From Streptomyces sp. CB02056 (GTDB taxonomy: Bacteria > Actinomycetota > Actinomycetes > Streptomycetales > Streptomycetaceae): a stretch of DNA of 64,000 bases. Position numbers and translations under genes: made by a program. The stretch covers positions 124,001 to 188,000 of the forward strand of contig NZ_LIPD01000013.1 in the NCBI RefSeq assembly GCF_001905545.1, read 5' to 3'. Shown here piece after piece: positions 16,386-24,567 of this stretch (positions are counted from its first letter, which is position 1; each line of letters opens with the position of its first letter). The notes under the pieces are model-generated. The model was not told the DNA's origin and searched no databases. It was given only the letters and a program-made list of their open reading frames with translations.

Positions 16386-17471
16386 GTGGTCCAGCCGGAC
16401 GGAAGTCGGATCGTCCCCCACACCAGCCGGATCGGCTCCACCGACCGGAGCATCGAGGCGTTCATCGCCGGGATGCCCAAGGCGGAGCTGCACGTCCACC
16501 ACGTCGGCTCGGCCTCGCCGCGCGTCGTCGCGGAGCTGGCCGCCCGGTACGCCGGGAACTCCAAGGTGCCGACCGACCCGGCGGCGCTCGCCGAGTACTT
16601 CACCTTCACCGACTTCGCGCACTTCATCGAGGTCTACCTCAGCGTGGTGGACCTGGTCCGGGACGCCGAGGACGTCCGCGCGCTCACCTACGGCGTGGCC
16701 GAGGACATGGCCCGGCAGAACATCCGGTACGCCGAGCTGACCATCACCCCGTACTCCTCGGTCCGCCGGGGCATCCCCGAGGTCGCCTTCATGGAGGCGA
16801 TCGAGGACGCCCGGCTGCGCGCCGAGAAGGAGCTCGGCGTGGTGCTGCGCTGGTGCTTCGACATCCCGGGCGAGGCCGGGCTGCGGTCCGCCGAGGAGAC
16901 CGCCCGGCTGGCCACCGAGCTGGGCCCCGAGGGCCTGGTCAGCTTCGGCCTGGGCGGCCCGGAGATCGGCGTGCCGCGCCCGCAGTTCAAGCCGTACTTC
17001 GACCGGGCCCGGGCGGCCGGCCTGCACAGCGTGCCGCACGCGGGCGAGACCACCGGGCCGGAGACGGTCTGGGACGCGATCCGGATGCTCGGCGCCGAGC
17101 GCATCGGGCACGGCACCCAGGCGGTGAAGGACCCGGCGCTGCTCGATCACCTGGGCGAGCACCGCATCCCGCTGGAGGTCTGCCCGACCTCCAACATCGC
17201 CACCCGGGCCGTGGAGCGGATCGAGGACCACCCGATCAAGCGGATGGTGGACGCCGGACTGCTGGTGACGGTCAACAGCGACGACCCGCCGATGTTCGGC
17301 ACCGACCTCAACACCGAGTACGCGGTGGCGGCGCGGCTGCTGGGCCTGGACGAGGCCGGGGTGGCGGGGCTGGCCCGCAACGCCGTCGAGGCCTCCTTCC
17401 TGGACGGGGCGGGCAAGACCCGGCTGACCGGGGAGATCGACGCCTACCTGGCGGGCTGGCAGCAGGCCTGA
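16386..17471 (+). CDS. Adenosine-deaminase-family enzyme, probably aminodeoxyfutalosine deaminase
   Basis: A 361-residue metal-dependent amidohydrolase with all ADA landmarks: H36-V-H38 at the first strand, HAGE (218-221), HGT after it, and SDDP with D299-D300. The first motif reads HVHHVGSASP, whereas classical adenosine deaminases have HxHLxG followed by small residues. I associate this variant with actinobacterial deaminases of the futalosine menaquinone route, but from memory, so substrate is inferred. GTG 16386 follows a purine-rich AAGGAAGAAGGGA. A strong terminator ends the unit. Confidence 0.8.
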   Translation: MVQPDGSRIVPHTSRIGSTDRSIEAFIAGMPKAELHVHHVGSASPRVVAELAARYAGNSKVPTDPAALAEYFTFTDFAHFIEVYLSVVDLVRDAEDVRALTYGVAEDMARQNIRYAELTITPYSSVRRGIPEVAFMEAIEDARLRAEKELGVVLRWCFDIPGEAGLRSAEETARLATELGPEGLVSFGLGGPEIGVPRPQFKPYFDRARAAGLHSVPHAGETTGPETVWDAIRMLGAERIGHGTQAVKDPALLDHLGEHRIPLEVCPTSNIATRAVERIEDHPIKRMVDAGLLVTVNSDDPPMFGTDLNTEYAVAARLLGLDEAGVAGLARNAVEASFLDGAGKTRLTGEIDAYLAGWQQA

Positions 17472-17499
17472 CCGTCCCGCGGTCCGCGTTTCCCCTGGT

Positions 17500-17547
17500 G
17501 AACCGCCCCGTCGACCCCCTCGTTCCCGGGGGTCGGCGGGGCGGTTC
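17500..17547 (+). terminator. 20-bp hairpin after the deaminase gene
   Basis: Arms 17500-17519 and 17528-17547 pair over 20 positions with one G-T wobble and an 8-nt loop. Confidence 0.85.
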
Positions 17548-17564
17548 CGTGTTCCGGTGCGGGT

Positions 17565-17638
17565 TGGCGCCACCGCCGTTCGGGTGATGGCGCCATAGTG
17601 GTGCCATAAATGCTCGACATGGCGCCACCGCTGTGCCA
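17565..17638. promoter_or_regulatory. Array of TGGYGCCA palindromes upstream of the HicB-like gene
   Basis: Four 8-bp palindromic or near-palindromic sites lie at 17565-17572, 17588-17595, 17599-17606 and 17620-17627, with a further partial TGTGCCA at 17632-17638. Spacings of 23, 11 and 21 bp keep them near one DNA face. They span the likely promoter of the gene at 17650, which encodes a protein with a ribbon-helix-helix-like C-terminus, so autoregulation is a reasonable inference. Confidence 0.6.
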
Positions 17639-17649
17639 TGCTTACGGCC

Positions 17650-18222
17650 ATGGACCTCACGCCATATGTGGAAAACCTCCGGAACGAGCTCGCGGTGGCC
17701 GCCGCCACCGGCGGGGACGAAGCCCGCGCGCTGGCCGAGCGGCTGACGCTCCCGCTGGAGTCGGCCGTGCGGCTCACCCTGCTCAACGCGCTGTCGGCGG
17801 CCATGGGAGAAGTCACCCGCGACCTCGCCCCCGGCTCGGTGGACGTGCGCCTGCGCGGACTCGACCCGGAGTTCGTGGTGACGGCGCCGCCCGGATCGGA
17901 CGCCTTCCACGGCGATATGGCACCACCGTCGGCGCCGGTGGCACCAGTCGTGCCGCCCGTGGTGCCACCGGTGGTGCCTCCGGTGGCGTCGGAGTCGGAC
18001 GAGACGGGCACCGCCCGGATCAACCTCCGGCTGCCCGCCCACCTCAAGGCCCGGGCGGAGGAGGCCGCCGTCGAGGCCGGCCTCTCGCTCAACGCCTGGC
18101 TGGTCCGGGCCCTGGCCGGCGCCCTGGAGGGCGGTGAGCCGGCCCGCCGGCCGGTCGTCGACCCGGGGAGCCGGGTCCCGCGCAGCATGGGCGGCCAGGG
18201 CTTCACCGGCTGGGTCCACTGA
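17650..18222 (+). CDS. HicB-like/ribbon-helix-helix domain protein
   Basis: A 190-residue protein: an N-terminal HicB-like segment (about 1-85), a Pro/Val-rich linker (about 93-115), and an Arc-type ribbon-helix-helix segment (INLRLPAHLKARAEEAA..GLSLNAWLV, about 123-152) followed by a Gly-rich tail. The linker DNA carries four more TGGYGCCA-like motifs at 17918, 17939, 17960 and 17972. A DNA-binding autoregulator is inferred; no toxin gene lies next to it, so a toxin-antitoxin role is unsupported. ATG 17650 is preferred; ATG 17638 is in frame too. Confidence 0.75.
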   Translation: MDLTPYVENLRNELAVAAATGGDEARALAERLTLPLESAVRLTLLNALSAAMGEVTRDLAPGSVDVRLRGLDPEFVVTAPPGSDAFHGDMAPPSAPVAPVVPPVVPPVVPPVASESDETGTARINLRLPAHLKARAEEAAVEAGLSLNAWLVRALAGALEGGEPARRPVVDPGSRVPRSMGGQGFTGWVH

Positions 18223-18330
18223 CAGCTCCGTAGCGCCCGCAGCACCTCCCGCACCACCTTCTGCACCTTCGACGTCACCCCCGCTCCGACCAGCGGGGAC
18301 ACCCACACGAGTCAAGAGGACGGGACAGCC

Positions 18331-19170
18331 ATGCCTACGTACGAGACCGACGGACCGATCTCCGCCATCCTCGAGTTCGACATCGGCTCGGTCTGGATCA
18401 AGGCGAGCAAGCGCACCGACGCCGTGGTCGAGGTCCGGCCCGCCAACCCGGCCAAGGAGGCGGACGTCAAGGCCGCCGAGCAGACCCAGGTCGACTTCTC
18501 GGGTGGCCGGCTCGGCATCAAGGCCCCCAAGCAGCGCTCCGTCTTCAGCGGCAAGAAGGGCGCGGTCGAGATCCTGGTCGAGCTGCCGGTCGGCTCCGAG
18601 GTCCACAGCGAGTCCCCGATGGCCGAGTTCGTCACCGAGGGGGCGCTCGGCGCCTGCCGGCTGAAGACCTCGCTCGGCCGGATCCAGGTCGAGCACGCCG
18701 ACAGCGCCCGGCTCGACAGCGGCTTCGGGGACATCCGGCTCGGCGGGACGGCCTGGGACGCCGAGGTCTCCGGAGCCGGCCGGATCGAGATCGGCTCCGT
18801 CGGCGGCCGGCTGACGGTCAAGAACAGCAGCGGCGACACCGAGATCGACGAGGTCCGCGGCGAGCTGCACGCCAACGCCTCCAACGGCCGGATCCACGTC
18901 GGCCAGGCCGAGGGGAACGTGACCGCCAAGTCGGCGCACGGCCACATCCGGGTCGGCCGGGTGGTCCGCGGCCAGGTCACCCTGCAGACCAGCGTGGGGG
19001 ACGTGGAGGTCGGCATCGCGGAGGGCACGGCGGCCTGGCTCGACGTGCACAGCAAGGTCGGCGGCGTCCGCAACGACCTCGGCCCCACCAAGGGCCCGGG
19101 CGACGCGGTGGAGACGGTCGAGGTCCGCGGCCGCACCCAGGTCGGCAACGTCATCGTCCGGCGGGCGTGA
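18331..19170 (+). CDS. DUF4097-type beta-strand repeat protein
   Basis: A 279-residue protein made almost entirely of short alternating beta repeats (patterns such as SSGDTEIDEVRGELHANASN and SAHGHIRVGRVVRG), as in the DUF4097/adhesin-like beta-helix family. No signal peptide or membrane segment is seen, so it is probably cytosolic. Its stop overlaps the start of the ABC ATPase gene by 4 nt (GTGA), placing it first in a three-gene exporter operon; it may sense or scaffold, but that is inference. Confidence 0.85.
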   Translation: MPTYETDGPISAILEFDIGSVWIKASKRTDAVVEVRPANPAKEADVKAAEQTQVDFSGGRLGIKAPKQRSVFSGKKGAVEILVELPVGSEVHSESPMAEFVTEGALGACRLKTSLGRIQVEHADSARLDSGFGDIRLGGTAWDAEVSGAGRIEIGSVGGRLTVKNSSGDTEIDEVRGELHANASNGRIHVGQAEGNVTAKSAHGHIRVGRVVRGQVTLQTSVGDVEVGIAEGTAAWLDVHSKVGGVRNDLGPTKGPGDAVETVEVRGRTQVGNVIVRRA

Positions 19171-20141
19171 TGGCGGCGAACGCGGCGGCCCCGGCGGACG
19201 CGGCGGTCCGTTCGCTCCCGGCGGTCTCGGCGACGGGGCTCACCAAGTCCTACGGGGACAAGGCGGTCCTGCGGGGCATCGACCTGGAGATCCCGGCGGG
19301 CAGCGTGTTCGCCCTGCTCGGGCCCAACGGCGCCGGCAAGACCACCACCGTGCAGATCCTCTCCACCCTGATCCCCGCCGACGGCGGCTCGGCCCGGGTG
19401 GCCGGGCACGACGTGGAACGCGAGGCCGACGGGGTGCGGAAGGCGATCGGGGTGACGGGCCAGTTCTCCGCGGTGGACAACCTGCTCACCGCCGAGGAGA
19501 ACCTGCTGCTGATGGCCGACCTCAACCACCTCCGCCGTCGGGAGGGTCGGAGGCGGGCCGAGGAGCTGCTGCGGCGCTTCGACCTCACCGAGGCCTCCCG
19601 CGAGGCCGTCGCCACCTTCTCCGGCGGCATGCGGCGCAAGCTCGACCTCGCGATGACCCTGGTCGGGGACCCGAGGGTGATCTTCCTGGACGAGCCGACC
19701 ACCGGGCTGGACCCGCGCAGCCGGCGCACCATGTGGGAGATCATCCGGAGCCTGGTCGCCGACCACGGGGTGACGATCTTCCTCACCACCCAGTACCTGG
19801 AGGAGGCCGACCAACTCGCCGACCGGATAGCCGTCCTGGACGGCGGCCGGATCGTCGCCGAGGGCACGGCCGAGGAGCTGAAGCGGTACGCCCCCGGCGG
19901 GCGGATCCGGCTCCGGTTCACCGACGCCGGCTCGCTGGCCGCCGCCGCCGTCCTGTTCCCGTACGCCACGGCCGACACCGAGGCACTGCGGCTGGAGATC
20001 CCGGGGGACAACTCCGTCCTCACGGTGAAGGCCGTGCTGGACGCCCTCGACAACGCGTCCGTGCAGGCCGAGTCACTGGTCGTGGAGACGGCCGACCTGG
20101 ACGACGTGTTCCTCCAACTGACCGGGGAGGGCTCGCGATGA
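19167..20141 (+). CDS. DrrA-type ABC transporter ATPase
   Basis: A 324-residue ATPase of the daunorubicin-resistance type: Walker A GPNGAGKTTT (52-61), signature FSGGMRRKLDLA, Walker B VIFLDEPTTGLDPRSR, H-loop TTQYLEEADQL, and the C-terminal DrrA extension ending LDDVFLQLTGE. GTG 19167 overlaps the DUF4097 gene; the following codon is ATG, an alternative start. It energises the permease immediately downstream. Confidence 0.93.
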   Translation: MMAANAAAPADAAVRSLPAVSATGLTKSYGDKAVLRGIDLEIPAGSVFALLGPNGAGKTTTVQILSTLIPADGGSARVAGHDVEREADGVRKAIGVTGQFSAVDNLLTAEENLLLMADLNHLRRREGRRRAEELLRRFDLTEASREAVATFSGGMRRKLDLAMTLVGDPRVIFLDEPTTGLDPRSRRTMWEIIRSLVADHGVTIFLTTQYLEEADQLADRIAVLDGGRIVAEGTAEELKRYAPGGRIRLRFTDAGSLAAAAVLFPYATADTEALRLEIPGDNSVLTVKAVLDALDNASVQAESLVVETADLDDVFLQLTGEGSR

Positions 20142-20941
20142 GCACGGCCACGCACACGGCCACGCGTATGGCCACCAGTACCGCCGGCCAGGCGCTCGGC
20201 GACTCGCTGACCATGCTGCGCCGCAACCTCAAGCACGCGCTGCGGTACCCGTCCCTGACCTTCGCGGTCGTGGTGACGCCGGTCATGATGCTGCTGCTCT
20301 TCAACTACGCCTACGGCAGCACGCTGGGCGCCGGCATCGGCGGCGGCCACTACATCGACTACGTCACGCCCGGCATCGTGCTGATGGCGGCCACGTCCGG
20401 GGCGCTGGTCACCGCGATCGGCATCTGCACCGACATGACCGAGGGCATCGTCAACCGCTTCCGCACGATGGCGATATCGCGCTCCGCCTTCCTGGCGGGG
20501 CACGTGGTCGGCAGCGTCATCCAGACCATGATCGGGCTGGTGCTGGTGGTCGGCACGGCCCTCGCGATGGGCTTCCGGCCCAACGCCGGACCAGTGGAGT
20601 GGCTGGCCGCGGCAGGGCTGCTGCTCTTCCTCACCATCGCCCTGACCTGGATATCGGCCGGCATCGGCCTGGTGGCCAAGACGGTCGAGAGCGCCAGCAA
20701 CATGCCGATGCCGCTGCAGTTCCTGCCCTTCATCGGCAGCGCCATCGTGCCGACGGACTCCATGCCCACGGCGCTGCGCTGGTTCGCCGAGTACCAGCCC
20801 TTCACGCCCATGATCGAGACCCTGCGCGGGCTGCTGCTGGGCACCGGGATCGGCAGCAGCGCCTGGATCGCCCTCGCCTGGTGCACCGTGCTGACGCTGG
20901 TCGGCTACTTCTGGTCGCGGAGCGTCTTCTACCGGCGGTGA
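20138..20941 (+). CDS. DrrB-type ABC-2 permease
   Basis: A 267-residue six-helix ABC-2 permease starting at ATG 20138, overlapping the ATPase stop by 4 nt. Landmarks are RYPSLTFAVVVTPVMMLLLF in the first helix, GIVNRFRTMAISR before the middle helices, and the conserved LPFIGSAIVPTDSMP loop. Together with DrrA it would export a hydrophobic compound. A repeat cluster and a strong hairpin end the operon. Confidence 0.92.
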   Translation: MSTATHTATRMATSTAGQALGDSLTMLRRNLKHALRYPSLTFAVVVTPVMMLLLFNYAYGSTLGAGIGGGHYIDYVTPGIVLMAATSGALVTAIGICTDMTEGIVNRFRTMAISRSAFLAGHVVGSVIQTMIGLVLVVGTALAMGFRPNAGPVEWLAAAGLLLFLTIALTWISAGIGLVAKTVESASNMPMPLQFLPFIGSAIVPTDSMPTALRWFAEYQPFTPMIETLRGLLLGTGIGSSAWIALAWCTVLTLVGYFWSRSVFYRR

Positions 20942-20964
20942 CGGGGGTATCGCCGGTGCGCCGA

Positions 20965-21014
20965 GTGACCAGGGCCGAGTGACCAGCGCCGGGTGACCAG
21001 TACGCAGTGACCAG
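20965..21014. repeat. Four perfect GTGACCAG units at 14-bp period
   Basis: GTGACCAG occurs at 20965-20972, 20979-20986, 20993-21000 and 21007-21014, exactly 14 bp apart, with variable 6-bp spacers. The last copy touches the terminator hairpin that starts at 21015. Confidence 0.85.
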
Positions 21015-21065
21015 GTGCCGGGCGGCCCGGACAGCGGAGCACCCGCCGTCCGGGCCGCCCGGCAC
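21015..21065 (+). terminator. 18-bp hairpin ending the DUF4097-DrrAB operon
   Basis: Perfectly complementary 18-bp arms 21015-21032 and 21048-21065 enclose a 15-nt loop. Confidence 0.85.
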
Positions 21066-21109
21066 CCCCGTAGTAAAGTCCCGGCAAAGGGCAACTCCGG
21101 GGGGAGCAA

Positions 21110-21700
21110 ATGACGGTGACGCGCCGCGGGCAGGTCGTCTGGTGGCTCCGTGGCGCGGCGCTGGCGGCCTTCCTGGTGTACCTGCCGGGCTACTTCTCCT
21201 CCCGCCAGGGCGGGCTGGTCGAGGTCGAGCGCTGGCTGAACCACCCGGTGCTGCTGCTCGGTACGGCCGTCACCCTGGCCATGGCCTCGGCGGTGGCCCA
21301 GGTCGAGTTCCGCACCAGGTGGGCGCAGATCGGTTTCGCGGCCGTCCTGTCGCCGCTGCTCGTCATCGGGGCGGCGGTCGGCGGCCTGGCGTACGTCTTC
21401 GGCGGCGACGGCCGGCTGGTCGACCGCAAGCCCGACCCGAGCCGCTCCGACCACGTGCTGAGCGTCACCGACGTCGCCTTCTCGATCGATCCGGTCTACC
21501 GGGTGGAGCTGGTGGCCGGCAGCGGCTGGTCGGCCCGCCACTGGGGCCTCGGCACCTGGGAGGAGGAGGACGGCTTCGTCAGGGCCGAGTGGTCCGGTCC
21601 GGGCCGGATCACGGTGACCTTGGAGAAGGAGATCGAGGTCTTCACCGTGGGCGAGGACGGGACGCCGGCCGGCCCGTCGTCCACGCCCCGGCCGCGGTAG
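21110..21700 (+). CDS. Tandem membrane protein, copy 1 of 3
   Basis: A 196-residue protein of unrecognised family with three hydrophobic N-terminal segments (about 11-27, 43-60, 70-95) and a soluble C-terminal domain containing DPVYRVELVAGSGWSARHW and RAEWSGPGRITVT. It has its own promoter-like TAGTAAAGT and a GGGGGGAG ribosome-binding site before ATG 21110. The same-length paralogs follow at 21757 and 22404, each 647 bp further. This copy is the most divergent at its N-terminus. Function unknown. Confidence 0.8.
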   Translation: MTVTRRGQVVWWLRGAALAAFLVYLPGYFSSRQGGLVEVERWLNHPVLLLGTAVTLAMASAVAQVEFRTRWAQIGFAAVLSPLLVIGAAVGGLAYVFGGDGRLVDRKPDPSRSDHVLSVTDVAFSIDPVYRVELVAGSGWSARHWGLGTWEEEDGFVRAEWSGPGRITVTLEKEIEVFTVGEDGTPAGPSSTPRPR

Positions 21701-21777
21701 CGGGCCTGTAGTAGGGTCCGCGCCAAAGTTCGGTCAAGAACCGCCGGGGGGCGAAGGTGACAGCGGTACGCCGCAGA
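21641..21777 (+). repeat. 137-bp exact repeat, first copy
   Basis: Bases 21641-21777 are identical to 22288-22424. The block covers the C-terminal codons of one paralog, the intergenic TAGTAGGGT promoter element, the ribosome-binding site and the first codons of the next paralog. It marks recent duplication or gene conversion. Confidence 0.9.
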
Positions 21778-22347
21778 GGGATCGCGTGGGGGCTCAGAGG
21801 CGTGGCGCTCGTGGCGCTGTCGGCCTACCTGGTGGGCCGGCACGCCTCCCGTTCGGGTGGGCTGGTGGAGCTCGAACTCTGGTTCCACCGGCCGGTCCTG
21901 CTGGTCGGGGCGACGGTCGTGCTGGTGCTGGTCTCGCTGATCGTCGAGCTGGACTTCCGTACGCCGGAGTCGCAGATCAGCCTGGCCGGCGGCCTGGTGG
22001 CGCTGGTCCTGCTCGGAGTGCCGCTCGCGCTGTCGACGCTCGCGGCCGGGGACTCCGGGGTGCGGACCGCGCGGGAGGCCGCCCCGGGCCACCCGGACCG
22101 GGTGCTCGTCTTCACCGATGTCGCCGACTCGTTCGAGCCGGACCGCCGGGTGGAGCTGCTGACCGGCAGCGGCTGGTCGGCGCGCCACTGGTCCCTCGGT
22201 GCCAGGGGGCCGGGCGAACGCCTGCTCAGGGCCGAGTGGTCGGGCCCGGACCGGATCACGGTGACCTCGGAGAAGGAGGTCCAGGTGTTCACCGTGGGCG
22301 AGGACGGGACGCCGGCCGGCCCGTCGTCCACGCCCCGGCCGCGGTAG
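21757..22347 (+). CDS. Tandem membrane protein, copy 2 of 3
   Basis: The 196-residue paralog has the same layout as copy 1: three N-terminal hydrophobic segments and a C-terminal soluble domain with VELLTGSGWSARHWSL and RAEWSGPDRITVT. It starts at GTG 21757 behind GGGGGG and its own -10-like TAGGGT. Its last 20 residues are identical to those of copy 1, while its first residues match copy 3, so it is mosaic between its neighbours. Function unknown. Confidence 0.8.
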   Translation: MTAVRRRGIAWGLRGVALVALSAYLVGRHASRSGGLVELELWFHRPVLLVGATVVLVLVSLIVELDFRTPESQISLAGGLVALVLLGVPLALSTLAAGDSGVRTAREAAPGHPDRVLVFTDVADSFEPDRRVELLTGSGWSARHWSLGARGPGERLLRAEWSGPDRITVTSEKEVQVFTVGEDGTPAGPSSTPRPR

Positions 22348-22424
22348 CGGGCCTGTAGTAGGGTCCGCGCCAAAGTTCGGTCAAGAACCGCCGGGGGGCG
22401 AAGGTGACAGCGGTACGCCGCAGA
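22288..22424 (+). repeat. 137-bp exact repeat, second copy
   Basis: Identical to 21641-21777, offset by exactly 647 bp, the unit length of the tandem gene array. Confidence 0.9.
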
Positions 22425-22994
22425 AGGATCGTGTGGGGGCTCGGAGGGGCGGCGCTCCTGGCGCTGCTGGCCTACGCGGTGGGTCGGTACGAGTCCCGGT
22501 CGGGAGGGCTCGTGGTGGTCGAGCGCTGGCTCGACCACCCGGTCCTGCTGGTCGGGACGGCGGTCGTGCTGACCGCCGTCGCGTTGTACATCGGGATGGA
22601 GTTCCGGACCTGGGTGTCGCAGATCGGCTGCGCCGTCGCCATGGTGGCACTGGTCTTCGGTGGGCCGCTGATCGCGTTCCTGGCGCTCGTGAGCGGCGAG
22701 GGGCGGACCGCGCGGACGGCCGCCCCGGGCCACCCGGACCGGGTGCTGACCATGACCAACGTGGCCTCGATCGACCCGGTCTACCGGGTGGAGCTGGTGG
22801 CCGGCAGCGGCTGGTCGGCCCGCCACTGGAGCATGGGAATCTGGGACACCCGGGGCGGCGACTTCGTGCGCGCCGACTGGTCCGGCCCGGACCGGATCAC
22901 CATCACCGGCCGCAGGAAGCTCACGGTCTTCGACGTCCACCCGGACGGCAGCCTGAGCGCGCCCCGGGAGGAGCCCAAGCCCCCGGAGGGCTGA
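22404..22994 (+). CDS. Tandem membrane protein, copy 3 of 3
   Basis: Third 196-residue paralog, GTG start at 22404, with the same three hydrophobic N-terminal segments and C-terminal domain (VELVAGSGWSARHWSM). Its extreme C-terminus differs from copies 1 and 2, reading FDVHPDGSLSAPREEP, so the array has not been fully homogenised. It is followed by a hairpin terminator. Function unknown; the conserved soluble domain next to a small membrane anchor is the only clue. Confidence 0.8.
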   Translation: MTAVRRRRIVWGLGGAALLALLAYAVGRYESRSGGLVVVERWLDHPVLLVGTAVVLTAVALYIGMEFRTWVSQIGCAVAMVALVFGGPLIAFLALVSGEGRTARTAAPGHPDRVLTMTNVASIDPVYRVELVAGSGWSARHWSMGIWDTRGGDFVRADWSGPDRITITGRRKLTVFDVHPDGSLSAPREEPKPPEG

Positions 22995-23000
22995 GTCCGG

Positions 23001-23035
23001 CCCGGCCCTCCTCCGAAGTCCGGGGGAGGGCCGGG
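23001..23035. terminator. Hairpin between converging genes
   Basis: CCCGGCCCTCC (23001-23011) pairs with GGAGGGCCGGG (23025-23035). It separates the tandem array (+) from the secreted protein gene (-). Confidence 0.75.
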
Positions 23036-23059
23036 GCGTTCGGGCTCAGCGGGGCGGTG

Positions 23060-23458
23060 TCACCACGTGTCGATGTGCATCGTGTTGGCCGCGTTGTGGA
23101 TGGCGTTGTAGTGCGGGATCGACATGTCGGACCTCTTCTGGCTCGCCGGCAGGTTCTTGTCGGCGGCGCGGAACTCGTCGCGGGCCTCCGCCAGCAGGCT
23201 GACGCCGTGGGAGACCGGGACGTCCTTCGTGCCGTGCGCCGGGTGGGACTTGGCGGCCGTCTTACTGCCGGCGTTGATCAGGGTGCCGCGGGCCTGGTTG
23301 TAGTCGGCCACCTTGATCGTCTTCGGGTTGCGGAGCTCTGCCTGCACCCCCGCGGTCGGCGGCGTCTGCTCGGCGGCCAGGGCGGCGGGAGCGGCGGCGG
23401 TGGTGAGCGCACCCGTCACGATGACGGTGGCGAGGGCGTTGCGGAGGGTCCTGTGCAT
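23060..23458 (-). CDS. Small secreted protein of unknown function
   Basis: A 132-residue product with a clear signal peptide (MHRTLRNALATVIVTGALTTAAAPAALA, cleavage near residue 28). The mature part is hydrophilic, Ala/Lys/His-rich, and lacks cysteines; no domain is recognised. ATG 23458 has AAGGA about 8 nt upstream, whereas the longer frame to 23488 lacks one. It is divergent from the secreted protein at 23901. Confidence 0.75.
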   Translation of the reverse strand: MHRTLRNALATVIVTGALTTAAAPAALAAEQTPPTAGVQAELRNPKTIKVADYNQARGTLINAGSKTAAKSHPAHGTKDVPVSHGVSLLAEARDEFRAADKNLPASQKRSDMSIPHYNAIHNAANTMHIDTW

Positions 23459-23900
23459 GAGGGTGTCCTTCCGATAAGAAAGCATCAAGGATTTCGCGCC
23501 CGCCGTGATGATGAAACGGTCGGGATGCGAACGTCTCGGCCCTACCCCGGCCCTCGGTGGCGGAAAACCGGCTTCCGTTCCGGGAATTCGCAGAGGATGA
23601 GATCAGGCCTTTTTCTGATGATGCGCCAATACGATTGGTGTAATGGGGCGATGGGGAATCACCGGCCCCGGCCCCGGTGCCGCGAGCGCGGCGTCCAGGC
23701 TCGGCCGAGGGACTGCGCCGGGGGGAGGGGGAGCCCGGGCGCGGCCCCGCGCTGCGGCAGACGGGGCAATGCGATTCGTACGCTGACTCCACCCGGGTTA
23801 CTCGGCGTTGCGGGGGCCCGGTGCGGGTGGTTCCCTCGCGTTCGTGACCGGAAGTGCGGTCACGCGATTCGAGGAATCACCCTCGCAGAAGGAGAGATCC
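23459..23900. other. Divergent intergenic region without a gene
   Basis: About 440 bp between two secreted-protein genes. It is AT-richer than its surroundings around 23590-23660 and contains a small inverted repeat ATCAG...CTGAT near 23602-23620. It presumably holds both divergent promoters; no coding frame here is convincing. Confidence 0.5.
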
Positions 23901-24401
23901 TTGTTCAGCATCAAGAAGGCGGCCGTCGTCACGGCCGCCGCCCTGGCCGTCGCCGGCTCGGTGGGCGCGGCGGAGCCCGTCAAGGCGGGCGGAGTGCGGG
24001 GCCCGGGCCAGGAAGTGCGCTTCTTCAACGAGGCCGTGAACGGCTTCCTGGACTCGGCCAAGCACGGGCCCGTCGCCATCACCTGGCAGGCCAACGGCAC
24101 GGAGTGGCAGAACTGGGTCCTCCGCCCGACCTCCAACGGGTACCTGGTCGAGGCCAAGGCGAAGCCGGACAAGTGCCTCCAGGCGATCATGAAGCCCGGC
24201 TCGGAGGTCCCGCTCGTTCCGTGCAACGTCGACGTCCCGACCCAGCACTGGCAGCTCGACCGGGCGGGCGACAAGTACGTCATCGCCGAGGCCACGGACG
24301 AGGACTACGTCATCGCGGCACAGGGCAACGACAGCCCCGTGGTGAAGGCGCTCCGCGACAACAGCCCGCGCCAGCTCTGGGACGTGGTGTCCCCGAACTG
24401 A
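23901..24401 (+). CDS. Secreted beta-trefoil (ricin-type) lectin-like protein
   Basis: A 166-residue protein starting at TTG 23901 behind AAGGAGA. A signal peptide (about 1-24, ending in AA) is followed by a single trefoil-like module with spaced Q-x-W motifs: WQNWVLRP, CLQAIMKPG and QHWQLD, plus a Cys pair that may form a disulfide. This pattern is usual for ricin-type carbohydrate-binding modules, but ligand binding is only inferred. No catalytic domain is attached. Confidence 0.7.
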   Translation: MFSIKKAAVVTAAALAVAGSVGAAEPVKAGGVRGPGQEVRFFNEAVNGFLDSAKHGPVAITWQANGTEWQNWVLRPTSNGYLVEAKAKPDKCLQAIMKPGSEVPLVPCNVDVPTQHWQLDRAGDKYVIAEATDEDYVIAAQGNDSPVVKALRDNSPRQLWDVVSPN

Positions 24402-24567
24402 CCGACCGGTGGTCTGAGGGTTCCCGCCGGATCCGCCTCCCTCCGGCCGGGTCGTCGATGTGTTCCTGATGGCGGCCCGACCGGAGTGAACCGGATCGCG
24501 GCGGTGAAGGAGGGCCGGGCGATCTGCCACACTCTTGCCCACTCTCGCCGACGCGGACGGAGTGTGG

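Noticed and set aside
17650..18222. HicAB toxin-antitoxin pair
   Set aside because: No HicA-like small toxin gene lies on either side; only the HicB-like part is present.
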